A DNA stretch of 21,515 nt from JAYZAP01 sp964645285. Its GTDB lineage: Bacteria > Pseudomonadota > Alphaproteobacteria > JAAXGF01. The translations under genes were made by a program, and so were the position numbers. The notes below the pieces were generated by a model. The model made no database searches. It was not told the origin of the DNA and worked only from the letters and a program-made list of their open reading frames with translations. The stretch lies in contig CAZYDR010000065.1 in assembly GCA_964645285.1 (NCBI GenBank), positions 1 through 21,515 on the forward strand. The letters are read 5' to 3'. Each line of letters begins with the position of its first letter. Position 1 is the stretch's first letter. Below are positions 14,822-21,515 of the stretch, piece by piece.

Positions 14822-15523
14822 GTGCCTGTGGAAGTATTAACCGGCTGGTGGGACGACTTTTTTTGGGGCTCGGTTGTCGTTGTCGAGGTTTTCGCCGTCG
14901 CCCTGGTCCTGACGGTCCTGTTCGGACTGATTGGCGCCGGCGCCAAGCTGTCGGGAAACAGGGTCGCCAAATCCATTGCCAACGGCTATACGATCGTGTT
15001 TCGCGGCACCCCCGAGATTCTGGTGCTTTTGCTGATTTACTTCGGTTCGGCCGTCACCCTGACGGCGATTGCCCAGGCCTTTGATCCCGAGATCAAGTTT
15101 GTCGATCTGCCGCCATTTTGGGCCGGCTCATTTGCCATTGCGCTGATCGTCGGCTCCTACGCCACGGAGACCTTTCGCGGCGCCTTTCTCGGTGTCGACC
15201 CAGGGCAGCTCGAAGCCGCCCGGGCGCTCGGGCTGTCGAACTTCAAGACGTTCGTATACGTGCGCATCCCGGCCATGTGGCGTTTGGCGTTGCCGCCTTT
15301 CGGCAACCACATGCTATCCCTGATCAAGGATACCGCGCTGATTTCCATCATCGGTCTGGAGGAAACCCTGTTCGTCGCCGAACAGGCCATCGCCACCACG
15401 GGCAAGCCGTTCACCATGCTGATTGTGGTCGGTGCGATCTATCTCGCGCTGTCGACAATCATCACCTTGTCGGTCGTGGTGCTTGAAAAGTATGCCAACC
15501 GGCATCTCGAGACCGCGCGATGA
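14822..15523 (+). CDS. Amino-acid ABC importer permease (HisQ-like)
   Basis: This inner-membrane permease has 233 residues. YTIVFRGTPEILVLLLIYFG is the characteristic FRGTP-type segment of HisQ/HisM permeases. ARALGLSNFKTFVYVRIP is the EAA loop that contacts the ATPase. Starts at GTG 14822 or GTG 14828 are both possible; GGATAG at 14811-14816 is better spaced for 14822. It overlaps the next permease by 4 bp (ATGA), showing tight coupling within the operon. Confidence 0.88.
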   Translation: MPVEVLTGWWDDFFWGSVVVVEVFAVALVLTVLFGLIGAGAKLSGNRVAKSIANGYTIVFRGTPEILVLLLIYFGSAVTLTAIAQAFDPEIKFVDLPPFWAGSFAIALIVGSYATETFRGAFLGVDPGQLEAARALGLSNFKTFVYVRIPAMWRLALPPFGNHMLSLIKDTALISIIGLEETLFVAEQAIATTGKPFTMLIVVGAIYLALSTIITLSVVVLEKYANRHLETAR

Positions 15524-16260
15524 GTTTCGATCTCGCCCTGATCGCCGACAGCATTCCCAAGATGCTCACGGGCATCGGTATGACGTTTTCGTTGTGGTTC
15601 CTGTCGGCCGTGTTGGGGTTGGCGCTCGCCATTATTCTGTTGCTCATGCGAATCAGCGGCCGCTGGTATCTCGCGGCGCCGACCATGGTCTACATCTACA
15701 TATTTCGCGGCACGCCCATCCTGGTGCAGATATTCATCATCTACCACGGCCTGCCGCAGCTCGAGTTCGTTCGCGAAAGCATATTCTGGCCCATACTGCG
15801 CGAGCCCTTCGGCTGCGCTATCCTTGCCCTGACCCTGAATACCGGCGCCTATGTGTCGGAGATTTTGCGTGGCGGCGTTCTCGGCGTGGATCGGGGTTTG
15901 AAGGAAGCCGGCGCGGCGCTGGGCCTCTCCACGACCCACCGGTTTATCCACATTACCAGCCCCATCGCCATTCGCCTGGCGCTGCCGGCCTATAGCAACG
16001 ACGTCATCAGCCTGATGAAGAGCACCGCCCTGGCCAGCACCATTACGATCCTCGACATGATGGGCATCGCCCGGACTATCGTCGCCGAGACCTACGCCCC
16101 CTACGAGATTTTCATATCGCTGATGGTGGTCTATCTAGTTCTGACCTGGATCATTCAGAGAACCTTCGGCTGGGTCGAAAAACGTATGAGCCGACATGTA
16201 AGAAGCGAGGCAACAGACATGGGTCGTTATGTAGCGAGAAGTGAACCAACAGATGGTTGA
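15520..16260 (+). CDS. Amino-acid ABC importer permease (HisM-like)
   Basis: This is the second permease (246 residues) of the importer. It has YIFRGTPILVQIFIIYHGLP, the EAA-type EAGAALGLSTTHRFIHI segment and a VISLMKSTALASTITI stretch, all typical of HisM/ArtM-type proteins. The start overlaps the first permease by 4 bp. The last 20 bp overlap the ATPase start. The hydrophilic C-terminal tail (about the last 25 residues, rich in Arg, Ser and Glu) goes past the usual end of the family and is partly dictated by the overlap. Confidence 0.88.
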   Translation: MSFDLALIADSIPKMLTGIGMTFSLWFLSAVLGLALAIILLLMRISGRWYLAAPTMVYIYIFRGTPILVQIFIIYHGLPQLEFVRESIFWPILREPFGCAILALTLNTGAYVSEILRGGVLGVDRGLKEAGAALGLSTTHRFIHITSPIAIRLALPAYSNDVISLMKSTALASTITILDMMGIARTIVAETYAPYEIFISLMVVYLVLTWIIQRTFGWVEKRMSRHVRSEATDMGRYVARSEPTDG

Positions 16261-17005
16261 TCATGATCAGACAACAGTTATTCAAGTGGAGAACGTCGAT
16301 AAATACTTCGGCGATTTTCAAGCGCTAAAAAACGTCGATTTGACCGTCAAGAAGGGCGAACGGATTGTCGTCTGCGGCCCTTCCGGTTCCGGCAAATCGA
16401 CCTTGATCCGCTGCATCAACCGGCTTGAGGAACACAATGCCGGCAAGATTGTCGTCAACGGCCATGAACTGACTAGTGACGTCAAGGACATCGACGCGGT
16501 GCGCAGCGAAGTCGGCATGGTATTTCAGAGCTTCAATCTGTTTCCCCATCTGACGATCATCAAGAACCTCATGCTGGCGCCCCGGCTGGTGCGTAAGGTC
16601 TCGAAGGCCGAGGCCCGCGACACCGCCATGAAATATCTCGAACGGGTGCAAATTCCCGAGCAGGCGGACAAGTATCCCAGCCAGCTATCCGGCGGCCAGC
16701 AGCAACGGGTGGCGATTGCCCGGGCGCTTTGCATGAACCCCAAGATCATGCTGTTCGACGAGCCGACCTCGGCGCTCGATCCGGAAATGATCAGCGAAGT
16801 GCTCGACGTCATGACCAACCTGGCGCGCGACGGCATGACCATGATCGTGGTGACCCACGAAATGGGATTTGCCCGCTCGGTGGCCGACTATATGGTTTTC
16901 ATGGATAACGGCGAGATCGTCGAAATGAGTCCGCCGGCGGAATTCTTCGAGAACCCGAAGAGCGAACGAACCAAGTTGTTCCTCAGCCAGATTCTTTCCC
17001 ATTAG
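16241..17005 (+). CDS. Amino-acid ABC importer ATPase (HisP/GlnQ-like)
   Basis: This cytoplasmic ATPase (254 residues) energises the importer. Motifs: Walker A GPSGSGKST, Q-loop VFQSFNLFPH, signature LSGGQQQRVAIARAL, Walker B IMLFDEPTSALDPE and switch His in VVTHEMGFAR. The HEMGFAR block is typical of polar-amino-acid ATPases. The open frame starts at GTG 16241; an ATG at 16253 is an equally good choice, since neither has a clear ribosome site. Either way the gene overlaps the HisM-like gene, which suggests reinitiation. Confidence 0.92.
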   Translation: MNQQMVDHDQTTVIQVENVDKYFGDFQALKNVDLTVKKGERIVVCGPSGSGKSTLIRCINRLEEHNAGKIVVNGHELTSDVKDIDAVRSEVGMVFQSFNLFPHLTIIKNLMLAPRLVRKVSKAEARDTAMKYLERVQIPEQADKYPSQLSGGQQQRVAIARALCMNPKIMLFDEPTSALDPEMISEVLDVMTNLARDGMTMIVVTHEMGFARSVADYMVFMDNGEIVEMSPPAEFFENPKSERTKLFLSQILSH

Positions 17006-17012
17006 GCCCGCC

Positions 17013-17780
17013 ATGAATGAGTTTGTGAGCTTCGCCGAAACCCTGGCCGACGCCAGCCGCGCCATGCTTATAGAGGCGGCGCGCCAGTCATACATCGGTG
17101 AAATGAAATCCGACGGTAGCCCGGTAACCGCTGTCGACCAGGCCGTGGAGGCGCGGTTGCGTGAGATGATTACCGATACCCACCCCGGACACGGCATCGT
17201 CGGCGAGGAGCACGGCGAAGCAAACCCTGACAGCGAATTCGTCTGGGCGCTTGATCCCATCGACGGCACCTTGGCCTTTCTCGCGGGAATTCCGGTCTAT
17301 GGTACGCTCATTGCTCTACTTCAGGGCGGGGTTCCGATGATGGGCGTCATCGACATACCGGCCACGGCCGAGCGCTGGGTCGGGGCCACGGGCCTGCCGA
17401 CCCTGCGCAATGGCGAGCCGGTCCGGGTGCGGCCTTGCGATGATCTCTCCCAGGCCATGATGTCGACCAGCAACATTGACTTCTATGACGCCGACGACTT
17501 GCCGGCACTTGAGCGACTAAAGGCGGCGACCCGGTTGACGGTCTACGGCGGCAGTTGTACGGCCTACGCTCAGATTGCCTCGGGGCGTATTGATGTCGGT
17601 ATCGATGTGGCATTCGACGTCTTCGACTATCTCGCCCTGGCGCCCGTCATCGAAGGCGCCGGCGGCATTGCCACCGACTGGCAAGGCCAACCCCTGACCT
17701 TGGCGTCCGGCGACCGCCTCATAGCCGCCGGCGACGCCAAAGCACACGCTAGCGCACTGCTATTGTTGGCTGACGATTAG
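17013..17780 (+). CDS. Inositol-monophosphatase-family phosphatase (histidinol-phosphatase HisN-like)
   Basis: This 255-residue, Mg-dependent phosphomonoesterase shows GEEHGE (64-69), the metal-binding ALDPIDGT (79-86, with Asp81 and Asp84) and Asp205 in FDYLALAPVIEGAGG. The last motif resembles the DFxALxPVVEGAGG of HisN-type histidinol phosphatases more than the WDxAAG of inositol monophosphatase. The substrate could be histidinol phosphate, an inositol phosphate or another sugar/amino-alcohol phosphate. It starts 7 bp after the ABC ATPase stop, so it is very likely co-transcribed with the importer. That links it to processing of the imported compound or to histidine metabolism. It converges on the thiolase-like gene with an 11 bp gap. 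Confidence 0.83.
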   Translation: MNEFVSFAETLADASRAMLIEAARQSYIGEMKSDGSPVTAVDQAVEARLREMITDTHPGHGIVGEEHGEANPDSEFVWALDPIDGTLAFLAGIPVYGTLIALLQGGVPMMGVIDIPATAERWVGATGLPTLRNGEPVRVRPCDDLSQAMMSTSNIDFYDADDLPALERLKAATRLTVYGGSCTAYAQIASGRIDVGIDVAFDVFDYLALAPVIEGAGGIATDWQGQPLTLASGDRLIAAGDAKAHASALLLLADD

Positions 17781-17791
17781 CCTCGGCTCGG

Positions 17792-18934
17792 TCAGGACCG
17801 CTGGTTGGAGAAGATTATCGTGGCGCCGGCCTCGAAGAATTTGCCGACCCCGTGGGTCAGGGATGTCGTGGCGCCCTCGACCTGGGCCGGCGCGGTGCCG
17901 CGCATCTGGCGTATGGATTCCAGCATGGCGAACATGCCGTACATGCCGGTATGGGTGTAGGACATGCCGCCGCCGTTGGTGTTCATGGGCAGCTCGCCGC
18001 CCGGCGCGGTGCGGCGCTCGGCGATGAAGTCGCCGGCCTCGCCCTTACCCACGAAGCCGAGGTCCTCAAGGCCCCAGACCGGCAGCTGGGCGAAGGCGTC
18101 GTAGATCATCAGATGATCGATGTCGGCGGGCGTCAGGCCGGCCTCGGCGAAGGCGCGCTGGCCGGCCTGGCGAAAGGCGCGGCCACTCTTGAGGTCTTCG
18201 ATCTGAGCGGTAAGCGGTGATTCGATGCTCTCGCCCGTGCCCATGATGTAGACCGGCTTTTGCGGAAAGTCCGCCGCGCGGTCGGCCGAGGTGAGGATCA
18301 AGGCGCCACCGCCGTCAGTTACCAGGCAACACATCAGCTTGCGGATCGGCCAGGCGATGATGCGCGACTCCATCACTTCGTCGATGGTCAGGGGATCGCG
18401 CACATAGGCGCGCGGGTTCATGGCCGCCCACTCGCGCTGGATGACCGCGACAGTCGCTAGGCCCTCCCCGCTCAGCCCGTAGTCCGCCATGTAGCGCAGC
18501 AACGGGGTGTTGAACCGGGTCGTCGGATCCATGGTCCCGAAGGGCATTTCGAATTGGCCGACCAGCGAATAGGGCGTCGAAACCCAAGGCATGGCGCCGA
18601 CCCGCGAGCGGCCGCTCTCGCCGTGGGTGATCAGCACGGTATGGCAAAGGCCGGCGTTGATGGCCGCCGCCGCGTGGCGGACCATGAGAATAAAGGAACA
18701 ACCGCCGACCAGAGTACCGTCGATCCAATTGGGCTTGACGCCCAGGGACAGCACCATCTCACCCACATAGCCATTGACGCCGGCGTAGCCATCGATGTCG
18801 GCGGGCTTGAGCCCGGCGTCGTCGAGGGCGTTGAGCGCCGCGTCGCGGTGCAGTTCGAGCTCCGACACATCGGGGATCTTGCCAAGCCGAGTGGTTTCCG
18901 CCGCGCCGACCACGGCGACCGATCCGGGCTTCAT
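17792..18934 (-). CDS. Thiolase-like protein of the SCP-x/lipid-transfer group
   Basis: This is a 380-residue thiolase-fold protein. It begins with SVAVVGAAETTRLGKIP, the usual start of lipid-transfer/SCP-x thiolases. GGCSFILMVRHAAAAINAG is the nucleophile-loop region, with Cys79 at the position that can be Ser in this group. The C-terminal part has MNTNGGGMSYTHTG and LTHGVGKFFEAGATIIF. Activities known in the group are thiolysis of beta-ketoacyl-CoA and retro-aldol cleavage. The gene overlaps the DUF35 gene by 4 bp. That pairing is typical of thiolase/DUF35 complexes such as Ltp2-ChsH2. The substrate is unknown. Confidence 0.85.
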   Translation of the reverse strand: MKPGSVAVVGAAETTRLGKIPDVSELELHRDAALNALDDAGLKPADIDGYAGVNGYVGEMVLSLGVKPNWIDGTLVGGCSFILMVRHAAAAINAGLCHTVLITHGESGRSRVGAMPWVSTPYSLVGQFEMPFGTMDPTTRFNTPLLRYMADYGLSGEGLATVAVIQREWAAMNPRAYVRDPLTIDEVMESRIIAWPIRKLMCCLVTDGGGALILTSADRAADFPQKPVYIMGTGESIESPLTAQIEDLKSGRAFRQAGQRAFAEAGLTPADIDHLMIYDAFAQLPVWGLEDLGFVGKGEAGDFIAERRTAPGGELPMNTNGGGMSYTHTGMYGMFAMLESIRQMRGTAPAQVEGATTSLTHGVGKFFEAGATIIFSNQRS

Positions 18935-19350
18935 TTAGCGTCTCTTGCGGGCCTGAACAGGGGTAGAGTGATGTCGTCCGAGACCGCCTCAAAAACCACT
19001 TCAAGCGTCATATCGAGTACAAGCGCCTCGGGCGTCTGAGCGCAGCCGACGATATTTGTCATCATGCGCGGGCCCTCTTCGAGCTCGACGATGGCGATGG
19101 AAAATGGTGGCTCAAAACCGGGCGTGCGGCGGTGGCTGATGACGTAGCTCATCAACGTCGCACGACCACTGACCTCAACCAGACTGACGTCCCGCGACGC
19201 GCACTTGGCGCAGAACGGCTGCGGCGGAAAGTAGGTGTCGTCGCAATTATCGCAATGTTGCAGGAGGAGTACGCCCTCCTTGGTGCCGTCCCAATAGTGC
19301 TGGGTCTCGGGTGTCGGCTCGGGTAGCCAGCGACCGGGTTCTGGTGACAC
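18931..19350 (-). CDS. DUF35 zinc-ribbon/OB-fold protein, partner of the thiolase-like enzyme
   Basis: A rubredoxin-like zinc ribbon is followed by an OB-fold (139 residues). The N-terminal helix PTPETQHYWDG is typical of the family. The four zinc ligands are Cys33 and Cys36 (HCDNC) and Cys47 and Cys50 (FCAKC). The OB part includes SGRATLMSYVISHR and PPFSIAIVELEEGPRMMTNI. I choose GTG at 19350 because AGGAAGGAAG lies 6 bp before it; the open frame goes up to ATG 19386 or 19380, which lack a ribosome site. Members bind or stabilise a thiolase-like partner and may help present acyl-CoA. The gene precedes and overlaps the thiolase gene in one operon. Confidence 0.87.
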   Translation of the reverse strand: MSPEPGRWLPEPTPETQHYWDGTKEGVLLLQHCDNCDDTYFPPQPFCAKCASRDVSLVEVSGRATLMSYVISHRRTPGFEPPFSIAIVELEEGPRMMTNIVGCAQTPEALVLDMTLEVVFEAVSDDITLPLFRPARDAK

Positions 19351-19386
19351 GGTATGCTTCCTTCCTACATCAGAACTCATCACCAT

Positions 19387-19639
19387 CGCCTTGACGACGG
19401 ACGAACGACAAACACGGCGGCCCTATCGAGCCGGATCATTTCACGGATGGGTTCCCAGGACAATCTCTGGACAGGACGTCGCACACGAGGACCATCGCCG
19501 CAAAAATGTCATGGGACATTGGCTCAAACTGGTATGGTGAGCGCCCTATCGCCTTTACACCAAAGGCGCTACGAATTCGCTTCCACTACAGGCAGGAATC
19601 ATCGCCACCGTCCGCATCGCTAAGAAGTGTGATGGGGAT
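19387..19639. promoter_or_regulatory. Divergent intergenic region with two perfect dyads
   Basis: This region separates the DUF35/thiolase operon (minus) from the exporter gene (plus). It holds two perfect inverted repeats. AATGTC-ATGG-GACATT is at 19505-19520. CGCCTTT-ACACC-AAAGGCG is at 19550-19568. Either could be an operator for a regulator encoded elsewhere; the second could also fold as a hairpin in a leader transcript. I see no convincing -35/-10 pair and no gene. Confidence 0.4.
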
Positions 19640-19687
19640 ATGGAGGTGCTGATATGTGAAGCGTTCGCGGGAGAGTTTCACCAGTAA
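19640..19687 (+). CDS. Possible 15-residue leader peptide coupled to the MFS gene
   Basis: The ATG at 19640 opens a short frame reading MEVLICEAFAGEFHQ. It stops at TAA 19685-19687, sharing one base with the ATG of the exporter (TAATG). A GGGG element lies just upstream. Such an overlap would couple translation of the two. It could equally be chance: there is no composition signal in 15 codons. Confidence 0.25.
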   Translation: MEVLICEAFAGEFHQ

Positions 19688-21231
19688 TGTTCCCAAATGC
19701 TGGCAAGCAACACACCGGACCACCTATAAAGGGCGTCGGACCTTACGTGGTGATGCTGGCGTCCGTCGCCGGCACCAGTGTTTACGAGTTTACCTGGACG
19801 ATCGCCGGTGTCGCGTTACCCCACATGCAGGGCGCCTTCTCGGCCACGCCCGACGAGATCGCCTGGATCATGACCGCCTTCATCATGGGCAGCACGGTGA
19901 TGATCGCGATTTCAGGTTGGCTCAGCACACGGTTCGGCAGGCGGCGGATGTTTCTCGCTTCCATAGCCGGTTTCACCGCTAGCCTGGTCATGTGCGCCAT
20001 GGCCACGACCCTGTTCGAAGAAGCAGTCTGGCGCTTTGTGCAAGGTTTTCTCGGCGGCGCCCTGATTCCCCTGGGAAAGGCTATCACGGTCGATGCGTTT
20101 CCGCGCGAACAGCGTGGCGAGGCGATTGCACTCTGGAGTATGGGTCTGGTGGCCAGCGCGGTATTGGGTCCGGTAGTCGGAGGCGTCGTCATGGAATACT
20201 ATGACTGGCCCTGGATATTCTATCTCAACGTTCCGGTCGGCATCTTCGCCTATGCTGTTGCCTGGGCCATCGTTCCAGAGACCGAAATAAGACCCGATCA
20301 TCGTCTCGACTGGCTCGGTCTATGTGCGCTTCTTATCGGCGTGGTGACGCTCCAGCTATTGCTTAATCGCGGCGAACGTCTGGACTGGTTTGGATCACCA
20401 GAAATCATTATCGAAACCGTCGTTTCCGGCGTCGCCCTGTATATCTTTGTCGTTCACAGCGTCACGACGAAGGAACCTTTCCTCGAACTGCAGCTGTTTC
20501 GCGACAAGAACTTTCGGTTGGGCCTGTTGTTTGGATTCATCAATGGCGCAATCACTACTCTGCCCTTGGTCTTGTTGCCGTTGCTCCTGCAAAACCTGGC
20601 CGCGTACCCCGTAATTGACTCCGGAATACTCATGCTGGCGCGCGGGCTCGGGATAATTTTTGGCATGCTCGTGCTCAGCCGGATTATCACTCGCTTGGAC
20701 CCGCGCCACATCCTCGCCGTGGGATTTGTATGCGTAACAGTCTCGAGTTGGGCAATGTACGGATGGACGGTAGACGTTCGTATGCTCGACGTCATCTGGA
20801 CTAACTTCGTACAGGGGTTCGGCTCGGGCATCATGTTCGTGCCGATCACGACGCTGGGCTTCGCAACCTTGCCGAAACGGTATACGACGGAGGGCTTTTC
20901 AGTTTTCTTTCTCGTGTTCTTTACCGGCACGACTGTCGGCTTCGCGGGTGTTTTCGCCATTCTCACCAGAACCGCCCAGATCAGCCACGCGGTGTTGAGT
21001 GAATACGTGAATCCGTACAATGAACTGTTCCGCTATCCATCCATAGCCGAGTTATGGAACACAACCGATTCTACCGGGCTGGCCGCCATTGATGCGGAGA
21101 TCACCCGCCAGGCGACCATGATCGCCTACAACAACAGTTTCTATGCGACCGCCCTTGTTTCGATTGCAATGCTGCCGTTGATATTGCTGTTCAGAACGAA
21201 AAGCGACACACGCCAGGAACAACCTGACTAA
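19687..21231 (+). CDS. MFS drug exporter, DHA2 / EmrB-QacA type (14 spans)
   Basis: This 514-residue, proton-coupled efflux protein sits in the inner membrane. Motif A appears as GWLSTRFGRRR (77-87), the conserved Arg of motif B as Arg116 (WRFVQG), and antiporter motif C as GPVVGG (161-166) within VLGPVVGGVVMEYYDW. FYLNVPVGI and RLDWLG are typical of the DHA2 group. Length and hydrophobic profile fit 14 spans. The ATG at 19687 has GGGAGAG some 10 bp upstream. EmrB usually works with the adaptor EmrA, and no emrA-like gene or regulator is next to it here, so it either works alone or uses a distant partner. The likely role is export of toxic or amphipathic compounds. Confidence 0.9.
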   Translation: MFPNAGKQHTGPPIKGVGPYVVMLASVAGTSVYEFTWTIAGVALPHMQGAFSATPDEIAWIMTAFIMGSTVMIAISGWLSTRFGRRRMFLASIAGFTASLVMCAMATTLFEEAVWRFVQGFLGGALIPLGKAITVDAFPREQRGEAIALWSMGLVASAVLGPVVGGVVMEYYDWPWIFYLNVPVGIFAYAVAWAIVPETEIRPDHRLDWLGLCALLIGVVTLQLLLNRGERLDWFGSPEIIIETVVSGVALYIFVVHSVTTKEPFLELQLFRDKNFRLGLLFGFINGAITTLPLVLLPLLLQNLAAYPVIDSGILMLARGLGIIFGMLVLSRIITRLDPRHILAVGFVCVTVSSWAMYGWTVDVRMLDVIWTNFVQGFGSGIMFVPITTLGFATLPKRYTTEGFSVFFLVFFTGTTVGFAGVFAILTRTAQISHAVLSEYVNPYNELFRYPSIAELWNTTDSTGLAAIDAEITRQATMIAYNNSFYATALVSIAMLPLILLFRTKSDTRQEQPD

Positions 21232-21298
21232 CGTTGTCGACTGCAATTGGCGAACAGAACTCAATCACTGCCCTCGAGTGGGTGGGTGGCACGCGGCG

Positions 21299-21403
21299 TC
21301 AGACGCGATCGCTTACCGGACATACATCATCACCGTGAGGCGAAATCACCGTGAGGCGGATAATTTCGGGCGAGCTGTTGAAATATCGGAAGGGATTTTT
21401 CAT
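21299..21403 (-). pseudogene. 5' remnant of an IS6-family transposase gene
   Basis: The minus-strand frame starting at ATG 21403 reads MKNPFRYFNSSPEIIRLTV. This matches the well-conserved beginning of alphaproteobacterial IS6-family transposases (…RYFNSSPEVIRLxVMMYVRYPLSLRNVE…). A 16 bp tandem duplication then shifts the frame. Removing one copy restores MMYVR, after which homology stops at about 21314. All catalytic DDE residues are missing. The frame ends at 21299 after 34 codons. Confidence 0.85.
21329..21358. repeat. 16 bp tandem duplication inside the transposase remnant
   Basis: ATCACCGTGAGGCG occurs at 21329-21342 and again at 21345-21358, a period of 16 bp. The intact transposase reading requires only one copy, so the second copy is a disabling duplication. 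Confidence 0.9.
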
Positions 21404-21443
21404 CGCCGGAGACTATGGAATGGCCCGTCCCGGCTCAGTCCGG

Positions 21444-21462
21444 TTTAGTCTGACAAAGCCCC
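21444..21462. repeat. IS6 terminal repeat, copy 2
   Basis: TTTAGTCTGACAAAGCCCC matches 59-77 at 18 of 19 positions in the same orientation. It is the outer end of the transposase remnant. Confidence 0.8.
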
Positions 21463-21515
21463 TTCGAGGCCATGCGCGACGGGGATCCCGGCGCCGAGGC
21501 AGCCTTTACCGAGTT

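Larger units (their letters stand above)
21314..21462 (-). mobile_element. Left-end remnant of an IS6-family insertion sequence
   Basis: The fragment runs from the outer terminus GGGGCTTTGTCAGAC (read on the minus strand from 21462) through about 40 bp of leader into the transposase start. It is truncated inside codon 24 or so. Its orientation is opposite to that of the IS whose right end lies at 77. About 150 bp survive. Confidence 0.8.
21232..21515. other. Terminal non-genic stretch: IS6 scar and an open frame leaving the window
   Basis: The first 80 bp after the exporter stop show nothing recognisable. An IS6 remnant follows (21314-21462). From 21463 a plus-strand frame stays open to the window edge (FEAMRDGDPGAEAAFTE, with an ATG at 21472). 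It may be the start, or an IS-truncated piece, of a neighbouring gene. It is too short to identify. Confidence 0.4.

Noticed and set aside
21329..21358. Two 14 bp direct repeats taken as iterons or operator sites
   Set aside because: They lie inside the transposase remnant, and deletion of one copy restores the protein reading, so they are a duplication.

Overview
The window is GC-rich DNA with dense, tightly packed genes. The gene families point to an alphaproteobacterium, perhaps a marine Rhodospirillales-like lineage. This is inferred from PotABCD-type and polar-amino-acid ABC importers, a stand-alone 2-oxoacid dehydrogenase E1-like enzyme, a cupin that looks like a DMSP lyase, and an alphaproteobacterial style of IS6 transposase. 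Without a search the lineage is not certain. I see no rRNA, tRNA, CRISPR array or phage genes.

Layout. 1-77 is the right end of an IS6-family insertion sequence, which abuts a truncated SoxW-like thioredoxin gene (60-437, minus). 599-4545 is a spermidine/putrescine-type ABC importer: the binding-protein gene (plus) converges on a permease-permease-ATPase operon (minus) across a strong terminator. 4792-6579 is a compact, overlapping three-gene operon: a MotA/TolQ/ExbB-type proton channel, a single-span membrane protein with an unusual periplasmic domain, and a small two-span membrane protein. It runs into a dead acyl-CoA ligase pseudogene (6596-8021). 8079-10136 holds a GFA-type zinc protein, a class I methyltransferase and a metallo-beta-lactamase-fold hydrolase interrupted by one apparent frameshift. 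10157-12544 (minus) is the E1/transketolase-like enzyme, divergent from the DMSP-lyase-like cupin (12677-13297). 13386-13689 is the scar of a deletion that joined the start of an FAD oxidoreductase gene to the end of an aldehyde dehydrogenase gene. 13925-17780 is a complete amino-acid ABC importer followed by an inositol-monophosphatase-family phosphatase. 17792-19350 (minus) is a thiolase-like/DUF35 pair. 19687-21231 is a 14-span MFS exporter. The window ends with a decayed 5' remnant of a second IS6 element (about 21314-21462).

How the genes work together. The region is an accessory, catabolic and transport-rich segment: uptake of polyamine-like and amino-acid-like solutes, remnants of an oxidoreductase/aldehyde dehydrogenase pair of the kind used on amines, possible DMSP cleavage, and acyl-CoA chemistry. 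Decay is frequent: one gene cut at an IS end, one ligase with three independent lesions, one deletion fusion, one frameshift and one degraded IS.

The best candidate for an undescribed system is the 4792-6579 operon. Its channel subunit is recognisable, but the expected ExbD/TolR/MotB partner is replaced by a protein that keeps an Asp at the start of its single transmembrane helix while carrying a different periplasmic domain.
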